DNA of 64,000 bases from Paenibacillus sp. FSL H8-0048 (GCF_038002825.1 NZ_JBBODF010000001.1:4340001-4404000); one strand, 5' to 3'. Counted from the first letter of the stretch, positions 52,001 to 60,747 are shown. Translations and numbers: made by a program. Notes: generated by a model not told the origin, from the letters alone.

Positions 52001-53536
52001 GACCGGAGCAGCATTCGTTGAAGTGATGCCTGCGCCTAGTGCTACCATTTCATCATCGAAGAAAAAGTAGCCCTTTTTCCCGCTGGTACTCAGCTTGTTG
52101 AAATCAAACGCCGTGGCTCCGTACCGCTCATTGGTCACGCCGCCTACAAAGGTCTTCGGGTTATTGAAATTATTCTCCTTCGTGAAAACGTAGGGAGCTG
52201 TTGTTCCCGGAACATGATTCCAGTCCATCAGCGGGTACACTTTTCTGTATTCATCCCCGGTTCTCTGGATAGCAGTAGCGCCTTGCGAAGTCCAGTAGAG
52301 CAGATTATATCCGCTTGGGTTAATGGTTCTCCATTCGCCCCCTTTGACTGTGCTGGAGGACATCTTAACTGTAATTCCGTAATCCTTCCGCATATGAGAG
52401 GAGACCAGGGTCTGCCATTGCGTCATATTGTTCGCATCCTGTCCATTGCCCGAGACCGTGCCAACACCCCGGATATTATCCAGGAAAACAGTGAACTCAT
52501 CCGCCCGCTTCGGATTAGCCGCCTGCATCCACTCCAGCGGATCTTCATAGAAGGTCAGCGCAGAGCTCTCATAATCCGGCCACTCCGGCCCATTCATCCC
52601 CATCCCCAGATCGGCAACATCACCTCGCACCAGATATCTGGTTCCATCCAGCAGATAGGAGGATAACGAATCAATAGCCGCCTGGCTATAGGCGAAGCTT
52701 GTGCCCGAGACCACATAGGCCCAGAAGGACATATCTCTGGCGAAGCTTCGTCCATAGCCCGTAGTGTAATTCGTCTTCCCATGCATGAAAAAGGACATGT
52801 CGGACTGAATTCCCGTTACCGTCTCTGTCACAGCCGAGAGCACGTTGAACGCTTCTACCGCGCTGCGGACGTTCTGGGCATCCTCCAGCAGTAAGCCGCG
52901 GATCATATAATTCTGATTGTACCAGGACGAATTGGCACCATCGACAGTGTTGGGGTTTTTGTCTAACGTTTCGATAATATTGGCAGCCTGCTCCGCAGTC
53001 AGATAGCCTTCGCATAATAGTGCAACCTTGCTCAGCCGCAGTTGCTTGCCGATGCCGGTCTCCCACCAGTTGACGGAGGTCGGCTTGACCTTGAACCAGT
53101 GATCCAGCGCTTTCTGAATACCGGCTAACATGGCTTCATCGTGATAGTAAGGCCCCTTCGGATCTGCAAAAGCCTGGGCCATCGATTGCATCCGGTCCAG
53201 CGCAAGGTAAGGCGACCACGCTCTGCCGTTCGCGCTGGAGGTGGTATTCGCATAATCTACATCCACCCAGCTTCCATCCGCTTTTTGAGTCGATAAATAA
53301 GTTCCGGCCTGTGATTTAAAAGTCCATTCCACCCGGCCATTGGTTCCGTCATTGATGATGTCCTTGGAGATATAGAAATCCACCGCCCGCTGCTTCATCA
53401 GCTTCATTTCAGCCAGCTCCTGCGATGAGCTATCCGCCGCCGATACAGGGTAATTGAACCCGAGAGTCGAGATCATCAAACCCACCATCATGAGACATAT
53501 CCATCTTTTGATCCTGCTTTGCATGTTACCAGTCAT
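49007..53536 (-). CDS. SLH-anchored polysaccharide lyase, PL8 type, with discoidin and Ig-like repeats
   Basis: 1509 residues from ATG 53536 (AAGGAGCGTGTAC upstream). Signal peptide ends near VSAAD (about residue 34). The N-terminal (alpha/alpha) toroid and central beta-domains (to about 730) follow the PL8 hyaluronate/xanthan lyase plan: NWWETGIG, the Asn in DGANSSW, then HGKTNYTTGYG with His and Tyr nine residues apart as in xanthan lyase. The usual RGREISR motif is replaced by RGDVADLGMGMNG. FFFDDEMVALGAGI marks the middle beta-domain. Two discoidin/CBM32 modules (about 735-995), three ~97-residue Big-1-like Ig repeats (about 996-1290) and three SLH repeats (about 1330-1505) follow. It acts on the cell surface, supplying oligosaccharides to the upstream ABC importer. 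Exact glycan unknown; uronic-acid-containing by family. Confidence 0.85.
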   Translation of the reverse strand: MTGNMQSRIKRWICLMMVGLMISTLGFNYPVSAADSSSQELAEMKLMKQRAVDFYISKDIINDGTNGRVEWTFKSQAGTYLSTQKADGSWVDVDYANTTSSANGRAWSPYLALDRMQSMAQAFADPKGPYYHDEAMLAGIQKALDHWFKVKPTSVNWWETGIGKQLRLSKVALLCEGYLTAEQAANIIETLDKNPNTVDGANSSWYNQNYMIRGLLLEDAQNVRSAVEAFNVLSAVTETVTGIQSDMSFFMHGKTNYTTGYGRSFARDMSFWAYVVSGTSFAYSQAAIDSLSSYLLDGTRYLVRGDVADLGMGMNGPEWPDYESSALTFYEDPLEWMQAANPKRADEFTVFLDNIRGVGTVSGNGQDANNMTQWQTLVSSHMRKDYGITVKMSSSTVKGGEWRTINPSGYNLLYWTSQGATAIQRTGDEYRKVYPLMDWNHVPGTTAPYVFTKENNFNNPKTFVGGVTNERYGATAFDFNKLSTSGKKGYFFFDDEMVALGAGITSTNAAPVHTTLNQSLAAGDVLVDGKAVIDETLQVNGGRWAYNDSTGYVFPDKTNFQVKQETKTGKWSDVVTGSSTEPITKPVFSMWLDHGVKPVNASYQYIVLPGKTAGEVASYAEASPISILANTPSVQAVRHRSLGIAEMLFYQPGTVTLREGLTVTADKPSMVIVDESADPVHISVANPETPGITVNVTLNRNGDQTTTTYRLGKDTFTGRSMTLSEGASIDDRGYDLAYSKGTVASSSVGKQFDSNATDLYRSSSWSSNASNDEWIYVDLQDQYMINKVRLHWEKAYGRSYKIQVSDDAATWKDVYATSMGDGGIDDISFGKTSARFVRMLGVQQGTGDGYSLAAFNVYEAVVPNLAEGQTAIASSSKAADVSAGNAVDGSLTSRWGSNYADPQWIYVDLGSVQAISKVMLHWEDAYGKEYRIDVSDTLDDWKTVYSTSNGDGGIDEISIDPVNARYVRMYGNQRGSKYGYSLWEFKVFGPETQQSVPARVQLAATPSSVVPGSKVSVTGAVYADGDLPLSGVEVELTAADGSLEPAKVTTDVYGKFSTVFTAPSVPGKVSISALLPASPSVTGAVTVSVEEEAVPVSARIELEANPSSVSAGGKVSVTGTVYDGEELPLAGAAVQVTAASGSFEPAVAVTDEHGQFSTVFTAPSAAGDVVITAVLTGNPSVTNTLTVSVSKAIPVPALIELQAAQSAVNTGDDVSIRGKVLGSDNLPVSGQEVRLAASSGSLEPATVVTDEHGRFSAVFTAPSTPGEVSVTAVLSAYPSITGRISVSVNERSGGGNGGDPGVGTPTSPSVPVPPVIVGTPGKPDESPLTPVTPPVAGPSLTDIAGHWAEASIREAVKQGIITGYPNGSFQPNRNVTRAEFTVMLAKALKLQNTEAALSFKDSDRIGSWAKTAVAQAVALGIIQGDNNSNFRPDAPVTRAEMAVMLARALQLAPVARSAGFTDDRDIPAWAVGAAAEMKKSGLMQGKGNNSFFPKAAATRAETVTVLLKI
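49670..50555 (-). repeat. Three tandem ~290-bp repeats encoding Ig-like modules
   Basis: Three consecutive units, each encoding a module with the pattern SARIELEANPSSVSAGGKVS ... FSTVFTAPS ... VTVSV, within the PL8 gene. DNA similarity among units makes this segment prone to copy-number change and to misassembly. Confidence 0.8.
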
Positions 53537-53570
53537 GTACACGCTCCTTCGCTTATCTGCACCAGACTTT

Positions 53571-53584
53571 TGTTAGCGCTTTCT
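53571..53584. promoter_or_regulatory. CcpA cre-like site before the PL8 gene
   Basis: TGTTAGCGCTTTCT matches cre consensus TGWAARCGYTWNCW at 13 of 14 positions, 35 bases upstream of the lyase start. It implies separate catabolite control of the lyase. Confidence 0.65.
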
Positions 53585-53596
53585 AAACTTTAGATT

Positions 53597-53622
53597 AAGG
53601 AAGGCAGCTCCCACTGCCTTCC
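53597..53622 (-). terminator. Hairpin between GH130 and PL8 genes
   Basis: On the minus strand GGAAGGCAG-TGGGAG-CTGCCTTCC followed by TTAAT, directly after the GH130 stop. It probably reduces read-through, so the lyase is only partly transcribed with the transporter genes. Confidence 0.7.
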
Positions 53623-53627
53623 TCACC

Positions 53628-54674
53628 TTACACAAGAGTATCTAATATATCCTGAAGCGGGATGTCCGCCACAGCCATCACTTCGTCCGCCGCACCATAA
53701 TACATACGGACTGTCTGGTCCAGCAGCAACGCGCCGCAGGAGAACACGACCTTGCCGAAGAATCCGTTCACCTCATAGGAAGCTTCCGGCTCCAGCACAG
53801 GGACACGCGATCTCGCAAGAACCCGGGAGGGGTCTTCCAGATCCAGGAGTACCGCCCCCATACAATAGCGGTGGCTGCTGTCCGCGCCATGATACAGCGC
53901 CAGCCAGCCCTGAGGTGTGCGAATCGGAACCGCCCCGCCGCCCATGCGGGCTGAATCCCAGCCCTGTTCGCCGAGTCCCATAAGGAACCTGTGGTTCCCC
54001 CAATGGTCGAGATCGGGCGATTCCGCGATCCACATCTCGGGCGCGCCGAAGGACTTCGGCACAGGACGGTGCAGCGCGTAGTATTTGCCGTTAATTTTCT
54101 CCGGGAAAATCATAACATCCTTATTCTCGGGAGGCAGCATCAGCCCGCGCCGCTTGAAGGTGCGGAAGTCGCGGGTCTCCGCCAGCATGACGCCGACACC
54201 GCGCGCGGAGGCTGCGCTGTAAGTGATGTAATAGGTGTCCCCAATCCGGGTCACCCGCGGATCTTCGATTCCCCATGCTTCCAGCGGATGCTCCGGGAAC
54301 AGGGCCGGCTGCGGCTCGACCTCGAAATGAATGCCATCCCGGCTCCGCGCTACCCGAAGATGGGATAAGGAGGTGAGCATCACCGTCTGTCCGTCCTTGG
54401 CGACGAAGCGCGAGTCGGAGAAATCATAGCCCGGATCATTCCTGTCGTACCGCTCAACCTGCACCTCCGTCCCTGCTTCATTCAGCCGGGGAACAAGCAC
54501 CTCGTCCGCCCGGTCCGGTATTGGCGCTTCGGCAACGCGCAGCAAGAGGATCGTCTCCTCCTGTAGCTGCGCAACGCCTGCATTGAACGCGCCCAGCACC
54601 TGGAAATCAAGACGGGAGGGAGCAACATCCCTCGCTTCAATCAGCGGATTATGCGCGCTGCGTGTTATTTTCAT
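53628..54674 (-). CDS. GH130 beta-mannoside phosphorylase-like enzyme
   Basis: 348 residues; AGAGGTCACTCCA precedes the ATG. A five-bladed beta-propeller with GH130 hallmarks: NPLIEARDV at the start, FNAGVAQ, DSRFV, the catalytic GIEDPRVT (general-acid Asp), YYITYSA, and GAAD near the end. GH130 enzymes split beta-1,4- or beta-1,2-mannosides, usually with phosphate to give mannose 1-phosphate; some are hydrolases. It lies 32 bases after the lipoprotein gene in the same operon. It is cytoplasmic, so it probably processes the imported oligosaccharide and suggests the target glycan contains beta-mannose. Confidence 0.88.
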   Translation of the reverse strand: MKITRSAHNPLIEARDVAPSRLDFQVLGAFNAGVAQLQEETILLLRVAEAPIPDRADEVLVPRLNEAGTEVQVERYDRNDPGYDFSDSRFVAKDGQTVMLTSLSHLRVARSRDGIHFEVEPQPALFPEHPLEAWGIEDPRVTRIGDTYYITYSAASARGVGVMLAETRDFRTFKRRGLMLPPENKDVMIFPEKINGKYYALHRPVPKSFGAPEMWIAESPDLDHWGNHRFLMGLGEQGWDSARMGGGAVPIRTPQGWLALYHGADSSHRYCMGAVLLDLEDPSRVLARSRVPVLEPEASYEVNGFFGKVVFSCGALLLDQTVRMYYGAADEVMAVADIPLQDILDTLV

Positions 54675-54706
54675 TGGAGTGACCTCTTTCTGTGGTTTAA
54701 GTGCTG

Positions 54707-56248
54707 TTATTTCCCGGCGGTAACGGCGTCAATCTGTGCCTGGATTTCATCAATTACTTTTTGCCCGCCGAGACTGGCCATTTTATCCTCCATCGTTTTC
54801 TTTCCTTCTGCCGCAGGGATCAGGCCTTGGCTTAGCGGCAGGAAGATCGAATCGTGCAGCGGCGTGATTTTGGCATATTCTGTCTTTACCTTCTCAGCGT
54901 TGAAGTTGAAGCCTGCGATTGGGCTAAGCGTGAAATTGGACGTGTTGGTCGAGAAGTCGAACCACTTCTTGTCATCCTGCATCATGGTATCAGGTGTTCG
55001 GTTGAGCGTCGGCCGCCAGGTCAGCACATACCCAGGGAAGGTATAGCCGGACAGTGCCTTATAGCTTGAATCGCCGACAGGCTCCCAGTCCTTCCCTTGA
55101 ATGCCGTATTCCATCAGATCATGGTTCTCCTTAATCGACAGCCAGTTCACTACATCCATAGTGACATCAGAATGCTTGGAGGTTGTCGGGATACAGAGGA
55201 AGTTCCATTGCTGATAAGCCGTATAGGGCTTAGCCTGCTCCCCGTTCGGAATGAAAATCTCCAGCTTGTCGCTGCCGTCCTTCAGCATCTCCGAGTATTT
55301 CAGTCCCTCGACCCCATCCGCTGCATAGTAGGTCGCCGCATATTTACCTTGCTTGAACAGCGTCTCGGCATTTTGCTCCTGGGCAATATTTTTGGAGATA
55401 ATTCCATCCTTGTAGTATTTGGTAACGCGTTCATAAGCATCGGCAATCGTCGGACTCTCCCATTGGCCAATGACCTTCTTATCCTTGATCGAATACGAGA
55501 ACATGTTGACCCCGATCTCCAGCACTTCATCCTGCGCCAGATTCGCAGAGTTACTCAGGATGAATGGCAGCTTATCGGCCTTAATTCCGTTAATGACAAA
55601 AGGCTTGATGTCTTTCTCATTTTCCTTGACTGCATACAGGAATTTCTCCAGGTCATCCAGCGTTTTCAGCTCGGGAAGACCGTATTTCTCGCGTAAATCC
55701 TTACGGATCAGTACGCCATACAGCTGGCCCTGAGTGGTGCCGAGCGGAATCCCCATAATTTTGCCGCCGAATTTGTTGTACTCCCACATTTCCTCCGGAA
55801 TGGACGCCTTCAGCTCCGGCCGTGCAGCCACTGCCGCATCCAGCTCCGTCAACGATTTACTTTCGATCATCTGGTTCATGGACAGCCAAGGGGCATCCAG
55901 ATACATATCGAACTCTTCCCCGGCAGACATCTTCACGGATACTGCATTCCCGTAATCGGTCCAAGGCATGAAGTTGATATTCAGGGCCGCTCCAATATTA
56001 TCCTTTTTCAGCTTGTCGTTAACCGCCTGCAGTACAGCATCGAACCCCGCAGGTTTATCTCCCGGGAAATAAGCCTTCAGCGTCACTACTTCCTTGGAAG
56101 CAGGCGCTGCACCCTCCGAACTGGAAGGGGAATTCGTAGAATTCGCCGTACTGCCTTCATTCTTCGCATTTCCCCCGCAGCCTGCCAGCACCAGTGACGA
56201 CACCAATACCGCTGTTGTTGCCGTGCCGAACCATTTGTTTAACCTCAT
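54707..56248 (-). CDS. ABC transporter sugar-binding lipoprotein (LipO/YtcQ-like)
   Basis: 513 residues; GGGAGGGTTACGAG precedes the ATG. Lipoprotein signal ending LAGC (lipidated Cys24), followed by a Ser/Asn/Gly-rich spacer and a family-1 extracellular solute-binding fold (about 50-510; VTLKAYFPGDKP.., GIPLGTTQGQLYGVLIRKDL, AYQQWNFLCIPTTS). The large size and W/Y-rich cleft are typical for LplA/YtcQ-like receptors of complex oligosaccharides in Paenibacillus. It is the third gene of the transporter operon. No ATPase is encoded here; such importers usually share a genome-wide MsmX-type ATPase. Confidence 0.92.
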   Translation of the reverse strand: MRLNKWFGTATTAVLVSSLVLAGCGGNAKNEGSTANSTNSPSSSEGAAPASKEVVTLKAYFPGDKPAGFDAVLQAVNDKLKKDNIGAALNINFMPWTDYGNAVSVKMSAGEEFDMYLDAPWLSMNQMIESKSLTELDAAVAARPELKASIPEEMWEYNKFGGKIMGIPLGTTQGQLYGVLIRKDLREKYGLPELKTLDDLEKFLYAVKENEKDIKPFVINGIKADKLPFILSNSANLAQDEVLEIGVNMFSYSIKDKKVIGQWESPTIADAYERVTKYYKDGIISKNIAQEQNAETLFKQGKYAATYYAADGVEGLKYSEMLKDGSDKLEIFIPNGEQAKPYTAYQQWNFLCIPTTSKHSDVTMDVVNWLSIKENHDLMEYGIQGKDWEPVGDSSYKALSGYTFPGYVLTWRPTLNRTPDTMMQDDKKWFDFSTNTSNFTLSPIAGFNFNAEKVKTEYAKITPLHDSIFLPLSQGLIPAAEGKKTMEDKMASLGGQKVIDEIQAQIDAVTAGK

Positions 56249-56286
56249 CTCGTAACCCTCCCGTATCTATGGACAATCTGAATAAC

Positions 56287-57168
56287 TTACCCTTTGACAG
56301 CGCCTACCGTTAGACCTTTGACAAAATATTTCTGAAGCATCGGATACAGCAGCACAATCGGGCCGATGGTCAGTACTGTAGTCGCCATCCGCACCCCGTA
56401 TGTCGGTGGAGTCACTGCAATCGCTGCACCGGAAGGAATCAGATTCCTGGCCGCTTCCATGTTGGAGACCATCCGGCGCAGGATTAGCTGCAGCGGGAAT
56501 AACTTCTCGTTGTCGATGAACATCAGTCCCATGAACCAGTCATTCCAGAAGCTCAGCGCATAGAAGAGGCCGACGGAAGCCAGAATCGGCTTGGAGATCG
56601 GAATCATAATCTGGAAGAACACTCTCATCTCATTCGCGCCGTCGATTCTGGCGGCTTCCTCCAGCTCCTCAGGTATGGTGCGGAAGAAGCTGACCAGCAG
56701 GAAGACAAGGAATGGCTGGCATAACATCGTCAGTATGAGCACCCAAATCGTATTCTGCAAATGCAGCCACTGGCTGACCACAATATAGAACGGAATGATC
56801 CCTCCCGAGAAGAGCATAGGCAAGTAGCAAAAAAACAGAAAGGGCGTTTGCAGAACATTCCGTTTGTTCGCCAGTGAATAGCCGAGCATGGCGGAAATGC
56901 ACAAGGCGCTTAAGGCCCCGATAACGGTGATGAACAGAGTGACGCCATAGCCGTTAAAAAGCACATCGGATTGCAGAACGGCCTTATAGGCGGCCAGCGA
57001 TAATTTCTGCGGGAATAGGGTATAGCCGTGTGCTATCAGCTCCTCCTCATCCGTAAAGGAGCCGGCAATCATCAGCAGAAAAGGAAACAGACAAAATAAA
57101 GTAAACAGCAAAATGAACGTATGGGCGAATCCCGTAAAGGTGCGGTCCGCAGCGCTTTGTTTCTGTAT
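56287..57168 (-). CDS. ABC sugar permease, YtcP/LplC type
   Basis: 293 residues from ATG 57168 (AGGAGAGGTACT upstream; the open frame extends to 57240 inside the previous gene). Six membrane helices and the binding-protein-dependent permease EAA motif EELEEAARIDGANEMRVFFQ, which contacts the ATPase. The end TVGAVKG is typical of YtcP. It starts 13 bases after the first permease stop, so the pair is co-translated. It forms the heterodimeric channel with the upstream permease for oligosaccharide uptake. Confidence 0.93.
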   Translation of the reverse strand: MQKQSAADRTFTGFAHTFILLFTLFCLFPFLLMIAGSFTDEEELIAHGYTLFPQKLSLAAYKAVLQSDVLFNGYGVTLFITVIGALSALCISAMLGYSLANKRNVLQTPFLFFCYLPMLFSGGIIPFYIVVSQWLHLQNTIWVLILTMLCQPFLVFLLVSFFRTIPEELEEAARIDGANEMRVFFQIMIPISKPILASVGLFYALSFWNDWFMGLMFIDNEKLFPLQLILRRMVSNMEAARNLIPSGAAIAVTPPTYGVRMATTVLTIGPIVLLYPMLQKYFVKGLTVGAVKG

Positions 57169-57181
57169 CATAGTACCTCTC

Positions 57182-58120
57182 CTAGAATAAAGCAGATTCT
57201 TTGGATACCCTGCGGGTGACCCAGTTGGCAGCAATGACAAAGATCAGACCCATAACTGACTGGAACAGGCCTACGGCCGAAGACATGCCGAAATCGTGCA
57301 GCTGCCGCATTGAGCGGAAGACAAAGGTATCTATGACGTCGGTAGTCGGATACAGCATCGAGTTGTCGCCAATGATGGCATAGATCATCGCAAAGTCACC
57401 GTTGAAAATTTTGCCCACGGCCAGCAGCGTCATGATCATGATCGTCGGAACCAGCAGCGGCAGCGTAATGCGCGTCACAATCTGCAGTTTAGAAGCCCCG
57501 TCAATGCGGGCCGCCTCATATAGATCCTCCGATATCCCCGTAATGGCGGCCAGGAAAATAATTGAGAGATAACCGGCTCCTTGCCACACCCGGATCACTG
57601 TCAGAATATAAGGCCAAAGGCTCGACTCAAACATCCAGTTGACCGGCTCCATACCGATATTTTGCAGCCAGACATTAATCATGGGCTCTTCCCCGCCGAA
57701 CAAGGATTGGACAATCATCCCGATCACAATCCAGGACATGAAATAAGGCAGGAAAATAAGCGACTGCGAGATCCGTTTGAAATATTTGTTGCGGATCTCA
57801 TTGAACATGAGGGCAATCAGAACGGCCGCCACTGTCGTGAACACAATAAACAGCACGTTGAGCAGCAGTGTGTTCCGCAGAATAACCCAGAAGTCATCTG
57901 ATGTGAAAAAGTAATCGAAATTCCTAAACCCTACCCAGTCACTCCCCGTGATCCCCTTGGCAAAATCATAATCTTTGAAGGCAATCATAATCCCGTATAT
58001 AGGAAAATAACTGAACACGAGGAAAAACAACAGCCCCGGTACAGCCATCACATACAGAAAAGGATTCTGCGTGATATGCCTCCATTTTGAACGTTTACCT
58101 GCGCTAAGCGGGTAGTTCAT
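57182..58120 (-). CDS. ABC sugar permease, LplB/YteP type
   Basis: 312 residues; GAGGAAGGGGGGATATACAA precedes the ATG. Six predicted membrane helices, early PGLLFFLVFSYFPIYGIMIA, and EAA motif ISEDLYEAARIDGASKLQIV. It is the first gene of the transporter-GH130-lyase cluster, divergent from the AraC sensor-regulator. It works with the next permease and the lipoprotein as an importer for lyase products. Confidence 0.93.
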   Translation of the reverse strand: MNYPLSAGKRSKWRHITQNPFLYVMAVPGLLFFLVFSYFPIYGIMIAFKDYDFAKGITGSDWVGFRNFDYFFTSDDFWVILRNTLLLNVLFIVFTTVAAVLIALMFNEIRNKYFKRISQSLIFLPYFMSWIVIGMIVQSLFGGEEPMINVWLQNIGMEPVNWMFESSLWPYILTVIRVWQGAGYLSIIFLAAITGISEDLYEAARIDGASKLQIVTRITLPLLVPTIMIMTLLAVGKIFNGDFAMIYAIIGDNSMLYPTTDVIDTFVFRSMRQLHDFGMSSAVGLFQSVMGLIFVIAANWVTRRVSKESALF

Positions 58121-58375
58121 TTGTATATCCCCCCTTCCTCAAGACCGGTAATCGCCTGAAGAGCATCCCGTTATCTATGCCGTCACCTTATCAAGCCCTT
58201 GCGCCCTGAGCAATTCCGAGAAACGCCGATCCTTCCCGCAAGTGCAGATTTACCGCCTTCCCAAAAACAACACTCTTCCCAAAACAAACGATTCGGCAGA
58301 CGAAAATAACCTGTGTGCTATAATAAATCTACTTATAATGAGCCGGACAGTTATGATTACGGAGGTTCCAGAGCC
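58121..58375. promoter_or_regulatory. Divergent control region of the polysaccharide-utilization locus
   Basis: 255 bases between permease and AraC genes. A TATAAT at 58319-58324 suits the AraC gene, without a good -35. No clear promoter hexamers were found for the importer operon, consistent with dependence on the AraC activator. Confidence 0.5.
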
Positions 58376-60706
58376 ATGAAATTCAGACAACCGTTCTTCG
58401 CCTCGCTGAAGCGGCACCCTACCTACATGAAGCTTATTTTTTACTTTGTCAGTGCGAACGTTCTGGTCTTAGGGATCTCCTTCGTACTGCTCTATGGGCA
58501 ATCTTCCAAGACACTGCTGGAGGAAATCGGCGATCATTCAGAATCCCTCCTGGTGAACGGGGCCCGGAATACGTCGCGGCTGATGGAATGGGCGCTTGAT
58601 TTCAGCTTCTCCTCCAGCAATGACAGCGCGCTTAAGGTATATGCGCTCTCCGATCATTACAGCGATTTCGAGACTTATGAGGTATGGAGCCAGCTGATGG
58701 ATATTAAGAACGGCAACCCCTCCATTGATTCCGTCTATCTCATTAACGGCTATACGAATACGGTCATTGACTCCAGACTTGGGTTAAATGATACCGCAGC
58801 TTTTTACGATCAGGATATTATTAAGCGCTTACGCGACCCGGAGACAGCGAACCACAGCGTGCTTATTCCGAGAACCTTGTCCCTCCCCCTTACCGGGAAC
58901 ACACCCAAAGAAGTAATGACCATTGTAAGATTTTATGAAAAAGGAAGCTCTATCTCCGCGTTCGTCATGAATGTGGATACCCATAATCTCATGACCCTGC
59001 TGCAGAATAATTCTAACTTCGCGAGCCGGTCGATCACCGTGCTGAATGACCGGGACGAGACGATTTTTAGCAGCACGCCAATGAATCCGCAGCAGATTGC
59101 CGAGCTCAGAAGCCATGGGATGAAGGGAGCCAGCGGCTGGAAGCTGTTCCAGCCCCAGGATCAGGGGGAGAAGCTGGTGGTCTATGCCGACTCCTCCGTT
59201 AAGGGCATCCAGGACTGGACCTTCATTGAGATGATCCCGAAGTCCGCCATTCTGAATAAAATCACGGTCCTGCGCGATACCAGCCTGATCCTGTTCCTCG
59301 TCTTGTTCGCAGCCTCCCTCGCGGTGATTATTCTAATCTCCAAACGGGTGTACTCACCCATTCAGGAGCTGATCAGCCGGGTCATGCGGCAGCATCAGGC
59401 GGAGAAGCCGGGCCTTGGCGCGAACGCCAATGAACTCGAATACTTATCCAGCGTTTTCACCTCGCAGCATAATCAGATTCACGAGTTGACCGAGCAATGG
59501 CGGCATAATAAATTTCTGGGCAGAGAGCGGTTCTTAAGGGATTTCCTGGGGGAGACGTACCATTCGGCAGCGGAGATCCGCGCTCAATTCGTGGAATGGG
59601 GGATTGATCTGCCGGGCGATCAGTTGTCCGTAGCCATCTTCCGGATCGACCACTTCGCGGAATTCTCGGGAGTGTACCCGGAGAAGGACCGGCGGCTGCT
59701 CCGGTTCGCGATGTCCAATATCATTCAGGAGTCGCTGCAATCGTCCAGGCACAAGCTGCAGACGGTAGATATGGGAGACGACCACGTGGCTGTAGTCTTA
59801 TCGGCTCCGTTGTCAGAGGAATTCGCGAAGGAGCTGCAAGTGGCAGGGCAGCTGATCCAGCAGTATTTGTCCGTGGGAACCACTGTGGCCTGGGGCCGGA
59901 CTTTGCCTGGCTTAACCGACATGCATGAGGTGTATCTGGAGACCTATGATCTGACGCAGGAGAGGTTCCGGTTCGGACACCGGTCGCTCATTGTGAAGGA
60001 ATGGCTGCCCGCTGCACCCGGGGAATTATATCATTTGCCTGTGAGCCAGGAGCGGCAGATCGCCCAGGCCATACTCAAGGGGGACGCCGCCGTCATTCTG
60101 GAGGTCTTACGCTCAGCGGTAGTGAAGCTGCGGGAACTGCCTTATTTTGAATGTAAAATGTCTCTGATCACCTTGTTCATGGACATCCGCCGGCTCATCC
60201 AGGAGCATTCCGCCCAGCCGCTGCCCAGCCCGTGGGGGCTGACGTCCATCGAGAAGCAGATCATCCGGCAGGAAACGATGGATAACGTCATGCCCTGGAT
60301 GGAGGCTTTGATTACCAAGACGCTCGAGGACATTGCGGCGGCCCGCAGCCAATCCAAGAATATCGCCCTGATCGGACAGGTAGACCAGTTCATCGAGAGT
60401 CATCTCACCGACCCGAATCTGTCTGCCACCATGCTGGCCGATCATCTGGGCTTGTCGGTCAATTATTTCCGCAGTCTATACAAAGCAGAGACCACCCAGT
60501 CCATTACCGATAAAATATCCGAGAAGCGGCTAACCTTCATCTGCCAGGAGCTCATTGCCTCCGACTCGCCGATCGAGCCCATCGTGCAGCATTTCGGCTT
60601 CTCGTCCCTGAACACCTTCTATTCCAGCTTCAAGAAGGTATACGGCATGACTCCCGCCCAGTACCGGAAGAAGTACCGTGCGGGGGATGGCGGGCAGAAG
60701 GTGTAG
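58376..60706 (+). CDS. Membrane-anchored AraC-family sensor-regulator
   Basis: 776 residues from ATG 58376 (GATTACGGAGGTTCCAGAGCC upstream; the open frame begins 21 codons earlier). Two membrane helices (about 18-40 and 278-300) flank an extracellular dCache-like sensor of ~240 residues. A HAMP-like linker and a cytoplasmic helical region lead to the AraC domain (about 675-770: SHLTDPNLSATMLADHLGLS, then FSSLNTFYSSFKKVYGMTPA with the YRKKYR end). Proteins of this plan sense extracellular oligosaccharides and activate adjacent ABC/glycosidase genes in Paenibacillus. It is divergent from such an operon, so it is the expected activator. Confidence 0.92.
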   Translation: MKFRQPFFASLKRHPTYMKLIFYFVSANVLVLGISFVLLYGQSSKTLLEEIGDHSESLLVNGARNTSRLMEWALDFSFSSSNDSALKVYALSDHYSDFETYEVWSQLMDIKNGNPSIDSVYLINGYTNTVIDSRLGLNDTAAFYDQDIIKRLRDPETANHSVLIPRTLSLPLTGNTPKEVMTIVRFYEKGSSISAFVMNVDTHNLMTLLQNNSNFASRSITVLNDRDETIFSSTPMNPQQIAELRSHGMKGASGWKLFQPQDQGEKLVVYADSSVKGIQDWTFIEMIPKSAILNKITVLRDTSLILFLVLFAASLAVIILISKRVYSPIQELISRVMRQHQAEKPGLGANANELEYLSSVFTSQHNQIHELTEQWRHNKFLGRERFLRDFLGETYHSAAEIRAQFVEWGIDLPGDQLSVAIFRIDHFAEFSGVYPEKDRRLLRFAMSNIIQESLQSSRHKLQTVDMGDDHVAVVLSAPLSEEFAKELQVAGQLIQQYLSVGTTVAWGRTLPGLTDMHEVYLETYDLTQERFRFGHRSLIVKEWLPAAPGELYHLPVSQERQIAQAILKGDAAVILEVLRSAVVKLRELPYFECKMSLITLFMDIRRLIQEHSAQPLPSPWGLTSIEKQIIRQETMDNVMPWMEALITKTLEDIAAARSQSKNIALIGQVDQFIESHLTDPNLSATMLADHLGLSVNYFRSLYKAETTQSITDKISEKRLTFICQELIASDSPIEPIVQHFGFSSLNTFYSSFKKVYGMTPAQYRKKYRAGDGGQKV

Positions 60707-60711
60707 GACAA

Positions 60712-60736
60712 GTGAAACCTATACATTCTTATATTT
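60712..60736. repeat. 25-bp direct repeat, right copy
   Basis: Identical to 48990-49014. It starts six bases after the AraC stop codon; an upstream GTGTAGG can pair with its CCTATAC, as in the left copy. Confidence 0.8.
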
Positions 60737-60747
60737 GCGCGCAAAGA

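Noticed and set aside
48990..60736. Composite transposon or prophage delimited by the 25-bp repeats
   Set aside because: No transposase, integrase or phage gene lies between them; only a repeat pair is supported, so it is reported as such.
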